From ZC4RG30 sp965652645 (GTDB lineage: Bacteria; Pseudomonadota; Gammaproteobacteria; Steroidobacterales; Steroidobacteraceae), in NCBI GenBank assembly GCA_965652645.1, contig CBFGXE010000019.1, forward strand, positions 1-45,912: a stretch of 45,912 bases of DNA, written 5' to 3'. The notes beneath the pieces were generated by a model that did no database searches, was not told the DNA's origin, and saw nothing but the letters and a program-made list of their open reading frames with translations. A program made the position numbers and the translations under genes. Below, one piece after another: positions 14,950-22,198 of this stretch; the stretch's first letter is position 1, and each line of letters begins with the position of its first letter.

Positions 14950-16197
14950 TCAGTCCGTGAAGCGCCGCAGCACCAGCGTACCGTTGGTGCCGCCGAAGCC
15001 GAAGGAGTTGGACAGCGCGGCGTCGATGCGCATCTTGCGGGCCGTGCCGGGCACGTAGTCCAGGTCGCAGCCCTCGCCCGGCACATGCAGGTTGATGGTG
15101 GGCGGTGCCACCTGGTCGCGGATGGCCAGTGTGGAGAAGATGGCCTCGACCACGCCGGCGGCGCCGAGCAGGTGGCCGGTGACCGACTTGGTGGAGCTGA
15201 TCGCCAGCTTCGCGGCCTCGGCGCCGAAGGCGCCCTTGATGGCCAGTGTCTCGGCCACGTCGCCCAGCTCGGTCGAAGTGGCGTGTGCGTTGATGTACTG
15301 CACGTCGCCCGGACCGAGCCCCGCATCGCGCAGCGCAATCTGCATGGCGCGTCGCGCACCGTTGCCGTCATCCGGTGGCGCGGTGATGTGGTGCGCGTCG
15401 CCGCTCATGCCGAAACCGGCAACCTCGGCATAGATTCGCGCGCCGCGGCGCTTCGCATGCTCGAGCTCCTCGAGCATCATGGCGCCGCCGCCATCGGAGA
15501 GCACGAAACCGTCGCGGTCCTTGTCCCAGGGACGGCTGGCCTCGGTGGGCGCATCGTTGCGCGTCGACAGTGCCTTGGCCTGGCCGAATCCGCCCACGCC
15601 CAGCACGCAGGTGGCCATCTCGGAGCCGCCTGCCAGCACCGCATCGGCGTCGCCGTACTGGATGGTGCGCATGGCCAAGCCCACCGCATGCGTGGAGGTG
15701 GTGCAGGCCGTGACCACGCCCAGGTTCGGGCCGCGCAGGCCGAAGCGGATCGACAGGTGCCCCGAGATCATGTTGATGATGGTCGAGGGCACGAAGAACG
15801 GGGTGATCTTGCGGGGGTTGTTGCCCTCGAGGAAGGCGTTGTGCACCACCTCGATGGTGGACAGGCCGCCGATGCCCGAGCCGGTGATCACACCCACGCG
15901 GTCGAGGTCGGTCTTCTCCAGGTCGAGCCCCGAATCGGCCATGGCATCCACGCCCGCGGCGATGCCGTAGTGCATGAACTCGTCCATGCGCCGGGCTTCC
16001 TTGGCCGACAGGTATTTGTCGAGCTGGAAGTCCTTCACGGCGCCGCCGAAGCGGCAGGGGAATTCGCTCGTGTCGAAGCGGGTGATCGGCGCAATGCCAC
16101 TCACGCCATTGACGACATTGGCCCAGGCCGATTCCACGGTGCTGCCCACCGGGGAAACGATGCCGAGGCCGGTAACGACTACGCGACGCTTGCTCAA
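14950..16197 (-). CDS. fabF: 3-oxoacyl-ACP synthase II
   Basis: A 415-residue condensing enzyme that elongates acyl-ACP with malonyl-ACP. The Cys-His-His triad is Cys165 (VVTACTTSTH), His305 (INAHATST) and His342 (GHLLGAAG). The length is typical for FabF. The likely start is TTG at 16197 (protein MSKRRVVVTG), supported by GGAG about 5 bases upstream; there is no nearby ATG that would keep the first strand. It lies about 100 bases after acpP, in the classic acpP-fabF order. Confidence 0.97.
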   Translation of the reverse strand: MSKRRVVVTGLGIVSPVGSTVESAWANVVNGVSGIAPITRFDTSEFPCRFGGAVKDFQLDKYLSAKEARRMDEFMHYGIAAGVDAMADSGLDLEKTDLDRVGVITGSGIGGLSTIEVVHNAFLEGNNPRKITPFFVPSTIINMISGHLSIRFGLRGPNLGVVTACTTSTHAVGLAMRTIQYGDADAVLAGGSEMATCVLGVGGFGQAKALSTRNDAPTEASRPWDKDRDGFVLSDGGGAMMLEELEHAKRRGARIYAEVAGFGMSGDAHHITAPPDDGNGARRAMQIALRDAGLGPGDVQYINAHATSTELGDVAETLAIKGAFGAEAAKLAISSTKSVTGHLLGAAGVVEAIFSTLAIRDQVAPPTINLHVPGEGCDLDYVPGTARKMRIDAALSNSFGFGGTNGTLVLRRFTD

Positions 16198-16297
16198 GGC
16201 AGCTCCGTGTGGCTACTGGGACAGGAAACAGTGCCGGCCCGGCCGGCGGACTGCGCGGCGGATGAACGCCGCGCAGAAGGAATCATCGGGCGGACGA

Positions 16298-16540
16298 TCA
16301 GGCCTTGGCGCGCCGATCGTTGATGTAGTTGATCGCCTGCTGGACGGTGGTGATCTTCTCGGCTTCTTCATCCGGAATCTCGATCTCGAACTCTTCTTCG
16401 AGGGCCATCACCAGTTCGACGGTATCCAGCGAGTCAGCGCCGAGGTCATCGACGAATGACGCGTCGCTCGTCACCTGCTCGGCCTTGACGCCCAGCTGCT
16501 CGGCAACGATGGCTTTCACTTGGCTTTCGACGCTGCTCAT
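16298..16540 (-). CDS. acpP: Acyl carrier protein
   Basis: An 80-residue acidic, helical carrier. The phosphopantetheine attachment site is Ser37 in GADSLDTVELVM. It carries growing acyl chains between the fatty acid synthase enzymes encoded on both sides. The codon bias is strong, as expected for an abundant protein, and a likely promoter lies in the 176-base gap upstream. The start ATG at 16540 has GAGGA about 11 bases before it. Confidence 0.98.
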   Translation of the reverse strand: MSSVESQVKAIVAEQLGVKAEQVTSDASFVDDLGADSLDTVELVMALEEEFEIEIPDEEAEKITTVQQAINYINDRRAKA

Positions 16541-16605
16541 CTGTGTTCAATCCTCATTGATTTAGACCGGATGCGCCCGGCACGGCCGGGTCGCATGGGG
16601 CGCGT

Positions 16606-16611
16606 ATTGTA
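16606..16611 (-). promoter_or_regulatory. Candidate -10 element of an acpP promoter
   Basis: TACAAT (minus strand, 16611 to 16606) lies about 65 bases before the acpP start in a 176-base gap after fabG. The -35 region is weak (TGGCGC at 17-base spacing). acpP commonly has its own promoter, which supports the call. Confidence 0.4.
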
Positions 16612-16665
16612 GGGTAAGCATTGGTCCCGCGCCACAGGAAAACCACATTAAGTCGGGTTGCAAGC

Positions 16666-16680
16666 TGTTGTTTTACAACA
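16666..16680. repeat. Short palindrome in the fabG-acpP gap
   Basis: TGTTGT (16666-16671) and ACAACA (16675-16680) form a perfect inverted repeat around TTT, in an AT-rich patch just after the fabG stop. It could be an operator upstream of acpP or a weak hairpin at the end of the fabG message. I cannot match it to a known fatty-acid regulator site. Confidence 0.35.
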
Positions 16681-16716
16681 CTAAATGTGATGATCAGGGT
16701 GGCGCGGGGTTCCGGA

Positions 16717-17460
16717 TCAGGGCATCAGCATGCCGCCGTTGACGCTGATCGTCTGTCCGGTGATGTAGCTGGCTGCAGGGGAAGCCAGGAAGGCCACGGC
16801 GGCCGCAATATCCCCGGGGCTTCCCAATCGACCGGCCGGGATCTGCGCCACCAGCGCCGTACGCTGCGCCTCGGGCAGCACGCGCGTCATGTCGGTATCG
16901 ATGAAGCCGGGGGCGACGGCGTTCACCGTGATGTTGCGTGAAGCCAACTCGCGCGCCAGGGACTTGGTGAGGCCGATGACACCGGCCTTGGCCGCGGCGT
17001 AGTTCACCTGCCCCGCGTTGCCCATCAGGCCCACCACCGAGGTGATGTTGATGATGCGGCCATTGCGCTCCTTCATCATGCGCTTCACGCACAGCCTGGA
17101 GAGGCGGAAGTTGGCCGACAGGTTGGTGTCGATCACCTGTCCCCACTCGTCCTCCTTCATGCGCAGCAGCAGGTTGTCGCGCGTGATGGCGGCGTTGTTC
17201 ACCAGGATGGTGGGCATGTCGCCGGCGGCATCGAGCGTGCTGATCAATGCTTCCAGCGAGCCGGGGGTGCTGACGTTGAGCACCTCGCCCCGTCCGCCGT
17301 GCGGCTGAAGTGCCTCCGTGATCTGCGCGGCGCCTTCGGGAGTGGTGGCGGTGCCGATCACCTTTGCGCCTTCGGCGGCCAGCTTCGTCGCTATGGCGCG
17401 GCCGATGCCGCGCGATGCGCCGGTCACCAGCGCGGTGGCGCCCTTCAGTGTTTCGGTCAT
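16717..17460 (-). CDS. fabG: 3-oxoacyl-ACP reductase
   Basis: A 247-residue short-chain dehydrogenase that reduces 3-oxoacyl-ACP with NADPH. The cofactor loop is TGASRGIG (13-20), followed by NNAAITRD. The catalytic Ser141, Tyr154 and Lys158 are in ITSVVGLMGNAGQVNYAAAKAG, and the C-terminus ends in the FabG-typical TGQTISVNGGM. The frame is open well upstream, but ATG 17460 is preceded by AGGAGG at 9 bases and gives the normal protein start. It follows fabD by about 20 bases, so the two are one operon. Confidence 0.97.
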   Translation of the reverse strand: MTETLKGATALVTGASRGIGRAIATKLAAEGAKVIGTATTPEGAAQITEALQPHGGRGEVLNVSTPGSLEALISTLDAAGDMPTILVNNAAITRDNLLLRMKEDEWGQVIDTNLSANFRLSRLCVKRMMKERNGRIINITSVVGLMGNAGQVNYAAAKAGVIGLTKSLARELASRNITVNAVAPGFIDTDMTRVLPEAQRTALVAQIPAGRLGSPGDIAAAVAFLASPAASYITGQTISVNGGMLMP

Positions 17461-17480
17461 GTTCGGTGTCCTCCTGGAAA

Positions 17481-18416
17481 TCAGCCGGCGGCCAGCACGC
17501 TGTCGAGCGCGGCGGAATCCTGCAGGGCCACGCATTGCAGTTCGGGCCGCTTGTCGATGCGGCGGTTCAGGCCGGTGAGCACCTTGCCGGGACCGCACTC
17601 CACCAGCTGCGTATGACCGGCGGCAACCAGCGCCTGCACCAGCGCCGTCCAGCGCACGGGGCTGGCGAGCTGGCTGATCAGCAGGCCGCGGATGTCCTCG
17701 GCCGTGTCGTGCCGCTGTGCGTCGACAGGACTCCAGAACGCAACCTGTGGCGCAGCGAGCCCCGCGCCGCGCAGTGTGGTGGCGAAGCCCTGCGCCGCAG
17801 ACTGCATCAGCGAGCTGTGTGCCGGCACGCTCATCGGCAGCAGCAGCGCGCGCTTGGCGCCGCGCGCCTTGCAGGCCTCCAGCGCGCGTTGCACGGCGCC
17901 GGCGTGACCGGCAATCACGAGCTGGCCGGGGGAATTGAAATTCACCGGTTCCACCACCTCGCCCTGTGCGGCCTCGGCACAGGCAGCGATGACGGCTTCA
18001 TCCTCCAGTCCGAGTACAGCGGCGATGGCGCCGACGCCGGCCGGGACCGCCTGCTGCATGCGCTCGGCACGCTCGCGCACCAGCTTCACCGCAGCAGCAA
18101 AGTCGAGCACGCCGGCAGCCACCAGCGCGGCATACTCGCCCAGGCTGTGGCCGGCCACGGCCGCCGGACGCGCCCCGCCGGCATTCAGCCAGCAGCGCCA
18201 GGTAGCGATGCCGGCAGCCAGCATGGCCGGCTGGGTATGCACGGTTTCGTTGAGCTTTTCCGCGGGACCCTCGCCCACCAGTTGCCACAGGTCGTAACCC
18301 AGCACGGCAGAGGCTTCGGCAAAGGTTTCGGTGACCACGCCATCGCGCGCCGCCAGTTCCTTCATCATGCCCACGGACTGGGAACCCTGCCCCGGAAACA
18401 CGAACACCGACTGCAT
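17481..18416 (-). CDS. fabD: Malonyl-CoA:ACP transacylase
   Basis: A 311-residue enzyme that moves malonyl groups from CoA to ACP to supply chain extension. The N-terminal FPGQGSQ motif and the nucleophile Ser91 in GHSLGEYAAL are present, with the partner His in SVPAHSSLM about 110 residues later. A TTG one codon upstream (18419) is possible, but ATG 18416 is preferred. The order fabD-fabG-acpP-fabF is standard, but the usual upstream genes rpmF-plsX-fabH are absent; rrtA takes their place, 33 bases away. Confidence 0.96.
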   Translation of the reverse strand: MQSVFVFPGQGSQSVGMMKELAARDGVVTETFAEASAVLGYDLWQLVGEGPAEKLNETVHTQPAMLAAGIATWRCWLNAGGARPAAVAGHSLGEYAALVAAGVLDFAAAVKLVRERAERMQQAVPAGVGAIAAVLGLEDEAVIAACAEAAQGEVVEPVNFNSPGQLVIAGHAGAVQRALEACKARGAKRALLLPMSVPAHSSLMQSAAQGFATTLRGAGLAAPQVAFWSPVDAQRHDTAEDIRGLLISQLASPVRWTALVQALVAAGHTQLVECGPGKVLTGLNRRIDKRPELQCVALQDSAALDSVLAAG

Positions 18417-18443
18417 CAAGCAAACCCCGGCACAAAAGAAACA

Positions 18444-18449
18444 ATTATA
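18444..18449 (-). promoter_or_regulatory. Candidate -10 element of a fabD promoter
   Basis: A perfect TATAAT on the minus strand (18449 to 18444) sits in the AT-rich 33-base gap between rrtA and fabD, about 28 bases before the fabD start. The -35 region is a weak TGCTGA at 17-base spacing, inside the end of rrtA. This would allow the fab genes to be transcribed independently of rrtA. Confidence 0.45.
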
Positions 18450-18452
18450 GCG

Positions 18453-19046
18453 TCAGCGCCGGGGCTTCAGCAGGACGCCGGCGAGCACGCCGCCGACCGC
18501 GCCATAGAGGTGTGATGCGGTTACCACCGGGCCGGACGCCAGGGGCAGCGCACCCTGCCATTGCTCCCACGCCAGCTTGGCCGCGAACACCACCAGGGCG
18601 ATCCACCCCATGCGATCCCTGCCGCGGATCATCGCGATGGCGCCGCAGGCGAAAACGCCATGCAGCAGCGCCGAGGCACCCACGTACCAGCGCAGGCCGG
18701 TGGAGAGGTACCACAGTCCCGCGTCCACCGCGGCGATGATCAGCAACACGGCGAGCAGCCAGCGCCGGGCCGTGTACACGCGGGCGAACAGTGCCCAGAG
18801 CAGCGCCAGGCCGGCGGCATTGAGCAGCGCATGGCGGGCGTCCAGGTGCACAAGGTGGGCCGTGAGAAGCCGCCACCACTGGCCGGCGGCGATTGCGGAG
18901 CGCTCGTAGCGCAACAACCCGCTGAGCCAGTCCCCGCCGGCCAGCGGCAGCAGCAGCAGCGCCAGGCAGGCAGCCAGCATCCGGCCGTACGCGCCGTCGC
19001 AGTTGAGGGCCGCCAGGAACGACTGGCGGGATGACGCGGTTGTCAC
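18453..19046 (-). CDS. rrtA: Rhombosortase (rhomboid-family intramembrane serine protease)
   Basis: A 197-residue inner-membrane protein with about six hydrophobic segments. Rhombosortase marks are visible: a cluster HLVHLDARHALLN (His64, His67, His72, Asn76) in the second transmembrane region, the nucleophile Ser125 in GASALLHG, and the partner His179 in VVTASHLYGA. Family members process proteins with a C-terminal GlyGly-CTERM anchor, and those substrates travel through type II secretion. The position, divergent from gspG, fits that link. I choose GTG 19046 with AAAGGAG about 12 bases upstream; the longer frame from ATG 19106 would overlap the start of gspG and adds a Pro-rich stretch without membrane character. 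Confidence 0.88.
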   Translation of the reverse strand: MTTASSRQSFLAALNCDGAYGRMLAACLALLLLPLAGGDWLSGLLRYERSAIAAGQWWRLLTAHLVHLDARHALLNAAGLALLWALFARVYTARRWLLAVLLIIAAVDAGLWYLSTGLRWYVGASALLHGVFACGAIAMIRGRDRMGWIALVVFAAKLAWEQWQGALPLASGPVVTASHLYGAVGGVLAGVLLKPRR

Positions 19047-19067
19047 GGGGGTGCGCGGCTCCTTTGT

Positions 19068-19073
19068 TATGAT
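19068..19073 (+). promoter_or_regulatory. Candidate -10 element for the gsp operon
   Basis: TATGAT at 19068-19073 is in the short divergent space between rrtA and gspG. The nearest -35-like hexamer, TTGTCA (19040-19045), is 22 bases away, which is too far for a normal sigma-70 promoter, so the call is tentative. Confidence 0.3.
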
Positions 19074-19099
19074 CGGCGGGGCAGGAAACAAGCCGACGG

Positions 19100-19552
19100 G
19101 TGGCAAGTATGACTCGCGTTATGCGTTCACGGCAGCGTGGCTTCACGCTGATCGAGATCATGGTGGTGGTGGTGATCATCGGCCTGCTCACGGCCGTGGT
19201 GACCACGCAGGTCATGGGCCGCGTCGATGATGCCCGCGTCAACAAGGTTCAGCAGGACATCAAGGCGCTGGAGCTGGCGTTGCAGATGTACCGCCTCGAC
19301 AACTCCCGCTATCCCACCAGCGAGCAGGGCCTGATGGCGCTGGTGCAGAAGCCGACGCTCGAACCCATCCCCTCCAACTGGCGGCCGGGTGGCTACCTGC
19401 AGCGCTACAGCAAGGACCCCTGGAAGGAAGACTACATCTACGTCAGCCCGGGCGAGCACGGCGAATACGACCTCTACTCGCTGGGCGCCGACAAGAAGGA
19501 AGGTGGCGAGGGCCCCGACGCCGACATCGGCAACTGGAACCTCGACCAGTAG
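19100..19552 (+). CDS. gspG: Type II secretion major pseudopilin GspG
   Basis: A 150-residue prepilin-like protein forming the shaft of the type II secretion pseudopilus. The prepilin peptidase site is RQRG/FTLIE with Glu5, followed by the hydrophobic helix IMVVVVIIGLLTAVV. The C-terminal half has the GspG-specific blocks NSRYPTSEQGLMALV, WRPGGYLQ, KDPWKEDYIYVSPG and a calcium-site-like region near LGADKKEGGEGPDADI. The start is probably GTG 19100, with ATG 19109 and 19121 as alternatives that leave the cleavage site intact. It is first in an eight-gene operon, 9 bases before gspH. Confidence 0.97.
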   Translation: MASMTRVMRSRQRGFTLIEIMVVVVIIGLLTAVVTTQVMGRVDDARVNKVQQDIKALELALQMYRLDNSRYPTSEQGLMALVQKPTLEPIPSNWRPGGYLQRYSKDPWKEDYIYVSPGEHGEYDLYSLGADKKEGGEGPDADIGNWNLDQ

Positions 19553-19561
19553 GCACGCGCC

Positions 19562-20083
19562 ATGCGCCAGCGTGGCTTCACCCTGGTCGAAGTGCTGGTG
19601 GCGGTGGTCATCATCGGCATCATGGTGGCCGCGGTCACGCTGTCCGGCGGGCTGGCCTTCGGAGACCGCGAGCTCGAAACCGAGCGCGACCGCATCCTAG
19701 CCATCTTCGACCACCTGCGCGACCAGGGGGCACTGCAGAACCGCGAATACGGCCTGCGCTGCTACGAGGGCGGCTACCAGTTCCTCGCCTTCGATGGCCG
19801 CACCGGGCTCTGGTTCTACGAGGGGGATGACCTGCTGCGGCAGCGCGCCCTGCCCGAAGGGTTGACCATGGATCTGTGGGTGGAAGGCCAGAAGGTCGAG
19901 CTTCCCGGGGAGGAAGTCGAGGAGGTCGAGCCGGAGGAGCTCGCGCCGCAGGTGCTGCTGTATTCCAGTGGCGAGCTGAGCCTTTTCGAACTTGAGCTGC
20001 GGCGCGCGGGCGGCAATGGCGTGCGCATCGCGCCGGCCACCGGCACCGACCGCATCGCCGCCACGGCGCTGGATCCAGAGTGA
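19562..20083 (+). CDS. gspH: Type II secretion minor pseudopilin GspH
   Basis: A 173-residue minor pseudopilin. It has the N-terminal RQRG/FTLVEVLVAVVIIGIMVA segment for prepilin peptidase cleavage and membrane insertion, then a beta-rich periplasmic domain (GLRCYEGGYQFLAFDG, WFYEGDDLLRQRALPEG). Between two strands there is an unusually acidic stretch, PGEEVEEVEPEELAPQ, around residue 120. GspH is thought to link the pseudopilus tip to the shaft. The ATG at 19562 follows gspG by 9 bases; its end overlaps the gspI start (TGATG). Confidence 0.93.
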   Translation: MRQRGFTLVEVLVAVVIIGIMVAAVTLSGGLAFGDRELETERDRILAIFDHLRDQGALQNREYGLRCYEGGYQFLAFDGRTGLWFYEGDDLLRQRALPEGLTMDLWVEGQKVELPGEEVEEVEPEELAPQVLLYSSGELSLFELELRRAGGNGVRIAPATGTDRIAATALDPE

Positions 20084-20643
20084 TGAGAACGCGCGGCTTC
20101 ACGCTCATCGAGGTGATGGTGGCGCTGTTCGTGATTGCGCTGGGCGTCGGAGCGCTGCTCACCACGCTATCCTCGGCAGCCAGCGCCACCGGCTACATGC
20201 GCGAGAAATCCTTCGCGCAGTGGATTGCCTTCAACCGCCTGGCCGAGCTGCGCCTCTCCGGCACCCGTCCGCGTCCCGGCGTCGCCAGCGACGTCGTGGA
20301 GTTCGCCGGCCGGCGCTGGCGCTGGGAGCAGACGGTGGCGGAGTCCGGCGTGGGCGACCTGCTGCGCGTGGACATCCGCGTGGCGCCGCTCGCCGGGGAG
20401 GAAGACTCGCTCTCCCCGGCCGGTCCGGACATGCCTGATGATGAATCCCCGGCCGCGCTGGGGCGGGCAATGGGCTTCATCGGCACGGCGATGGCGAGGC
20501 CGAGCGGGCTGAACCCGGACTGGAGTCCGCGCGCGTCCGGCGGACCTGGAGGACCAGGAGGACCAGGAGGACCAGGAGGTCCTGGTGGCCCCGGGGGACC
20601 AGGCGCTCCCGGCGCCCCGGGCGCACCCGGTGGAGCGGACTGA
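20083..20643 (+). CDS. gspI: Type II secretion minor pseudopilin GspI with collagen-like C-terminal tail
   Basis: A 186-residue minor pseudopilin. The N-terminus RTRG/FTLIEVMVALFVIALGVGALL gives the prepilin peptidase site and membrane helix, and the middle (SFAQWIAFNRLAELRLSG, RRWRWEQTV, LLRVDIRV) is the normal GspI fold, complete by about residue 108. GspI is usually about 120-130 residues; here a roughly 75-residue extension follows, first acidic and Pro-rich, then eleven Gly-X-Y triplets (seven GGP, three GAP, one GGA) to the end. GspI forms the pseudopilus tip complex with J and K, so the tail would be exposed in the periplasm or at the tip. Start ATG 20083 overlaps the gspH stop. Confidence 0.93.
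   Translation: MRTRGFTLIEVMVALFVIALGVGALLTTLSSAASATGYMREKSFAQWIAFNRLAELRLSGTRPRPGVASDVVEFAGRRWRWEQTVAESGVGDLLRVDIRVAPLAGEEDSLSPAGPDMPDDESPAALGRAMGFIGTAMARPSGLNPDWSPRASGGPGGPGGPGGPGGPGGPGGPGAPGAPGAPGGAD
20539..20637 (+). repeat. Collagen-like Gly-X-Y coding repeat in gspI
   Basis: Eleven consecutive 9-base units each encode a Gly-X-Y triplet: GGP seven times, GAP three times, GGA once. In the first third the DNA itself repeats nearly exactly (unit GGAGGACCA), and it drifts at synonymous sites further on. The near-identical units could slip and change copy number in steps of three residues without breaking the frame. Confidence 0.9.
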
Positions 20644-21260
20644 TGCGCCGGCAGCGCGGTTTCACGCTGGTGGAAATCCTGGTGGCCAGCGCCGTCGCCG
20701 CCATCCTGGCCGCGATGGCCTTCGTGGCCGTGAACGATGCCCTGCGCAACCGCGAGCAGCTGCGTGAGGCACAGGCGCGGCTGATCGCCCTGCAGTTCAC
20801 GGTGCGCACGCTGGTCCAGGATTTCAGCCAGCTCGCGCCGCGTCCGGTGCGGGCCAGCGTTGGTGAAGGCTACGAGCCGGCACTGGCCGCCCTGGGTGGC
20901 CTTGCCTCCGAAGTGCACCTGACGCGCTATGGCTGGAACAACCCGGCCGGCATCCAGCGCTCCAGCCTGCAGCGCGTGCGCTACCGCCTGCGCGACGGCG
21001 TGCTGTATCGCGAATACTGGCTGGCGCTGGATGCACAGCTGCAGCCGGAGCCGGTGGAGCGCGCCGTGCTCGACCGCGTGCGCAGCTTCACCGTGCGGTT
21101 CATGAACGACGGGCGGCAGTGGCAGGAGACCTGGCCGCCGCCGCAGCCCGGCGGCGATGAGGATATGCGCTTCCGCCGCTGGCGGCCCATCGCCGTGGAG
21201 GTGACGCTGGACCTGGAGGACATCGGCGTGATCCGACGCCTCATCGAGGTGCCGGGATGA
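20643..21260 (+). CDS. gspJ: Type II secretion minor pseudopilin GspJ
   Basis: A 205-residue minor pseudopilin of the tip complex. N-terminal RQRG/FTLVEILVASAVAAILAAMAF is the cleavage site and helix. The periplasmic domain contains the GspJ-typical LIALQFTVRTLVQDFSQLAPR, YRLRDGVLYREYW and VRSFTVRFMNDGRQWQETWPP. The ATG overlaps the gspI stop by one base (TGATG) and the gene overlaps gspK by 4 bases, so the tip-complex subunits I, J and K are translationally coupled. Confidence 0.95.
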   Translation: MRRQRGFTLVEILVASAVAAILAAMAFVAVNDALRNREQLREAQARLIALQFTVRTLVQDFSQLAPRPVRASVGEGYEPALAALGGLASEVHLTRYGWNNPAGIQRSSLQRVRYRLRDGVLYREYWLALDAQLQPEPVERAVLDRVRSFTVRFMNDGRQWQETWPPPQPGGDEDMRFRRWRPIAVEVTLDLEDIGVIRRLIEVPG

Positions 21261-22198
21261 TGCGCCCTGCCCCGCAGCGCGGCGTGATCCTGATCTCCGC
21301 GATGATCATCATGGCGCTGGCGGCGGTGGTGGCCGCCGCGCTGTTCTTCGACAGCACGCTGGCCGCGCGGCGGGCCGAAGGCAACTACAACTTCGAGCAG
21401 GCGCTGCACCTGGCCCAGGGTGCGGAAGCACTGGCCGCGCGCGCCCTGGCCGACGACAAGGACGAGACCGACACACCGCGGGATTCCTGGGCCGAGGAGG
21501 TGGGTGCCGTTGAAGTGGAGCCCGGCGTCACCATCGAGGCGCGCCTGCTGGACCTCTCCGGCCGCTTCAACCTCAACAGCCTGGTCAATGCCGACGGCAC
21601 TGCCAACGAGAACGCGGTGAAGGTGTTCTCGCGGCTGCTGGAACTGCTGGACCTCGACACGCGCTGGGCCGACATGGTGCTGGACCTCATCGACCCGGAC
21701 ACGCAGCCGGCCCCGGATGGCGGCGAGGACGGCCTGTACCTCTCGCAGACGCCGCCGCATCGTGCCGGCAACCTCACCCTCACCAGCGTGTCCGAGCTGA
21801 TGCAGATGCCCGGCTTCACCGGCGAGATGTATCGCAAGCTTCATCCGCATGTGGCGACCCTGCCGCCGGCGGCGCGCACCATCAACGTGTGCATGGCCAG
21901 CGGCTTCGTGCTGGACGCGCTGTTCGCGCTGCACGACACCGACCTGCGCCACGAGGAATACAGCACGCTCACCGATGAGGAGATGGAAGAGCGCCGCGGT
22001 GGCGGCTGCTATCCGCGCCGCTCGGTGCTCACCGGCGGCCAGCAGGCCATGCAGCAGATGGCCGCCGAGCGCAGCAGCTGGTTCCGCCTGGAAAGCTGGA
22101 TCACGGTTGGCACTTCACAGTTCGCCTTGTACAGTCTGATGCAGCGCGACGGTGGCGGTCAGGTCCGTGCCATCACCCGCAGCCTGGGAAGCGAATAA
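21257..22198 (+). CDS. gspK: Type II secretion minor pseudopilin GspK
   Basis: A 313-residue large minor pseudopilin that caps the pseudopilus tip. The cleavage motif is QRG/VILIS; as in other GspK proteins the Glu5 of the other pseudopilins is absent. GspK-specific blocks include DLSGRFNLNSLV, FSRLLELLDLD, VLDLIDPD, LYLSQTPPHRAGN, TSVSELMQMPGF and HVATLPP. Two cysteines (INVCMASG and GGGCYPRRS) could form the disulfide known in the family. Its start overlaps gspJ (ATGA) and its stop overlaps the gspL ATG. Confidence 0.95.
   Translation: MMRPAPQRGVILISAMIIMALAAVVAAALFFDSTLAARRAEGNYNFEQALHLAQGAEALAARALADDKDETDTPRDSWAEEVGAVEVEPGVTIEARLLDLSGRFNLNSLVNADGTANENAVKVFSRLLELLDLDTRWADMVLDLIDPDTQPAPDGGEDGLYLSQTPPHRAGNLTLTSVSELMQMPGFTGEMYRKLHPHVATLPPAARTINVCMASGFVLDALFALHDTDLRHEEYSTLTDEEMEERRGGGCYPRRSVLTGGQQAMQQMAAERSSWFRLESWITVGTSQFALYSLMQRDGGGQVRAITRSLGSE

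Noticed and set aside
20193..20918. A minus-strand frame that also encodes a collagen-like Gly-Pro-Pro stretch
   Set aside because: This is the mirror image of the GspI repeat; the plus-strand frame has the pseudopilin signal and operon overlaps, and the minus frame has neither start signals nor family features.
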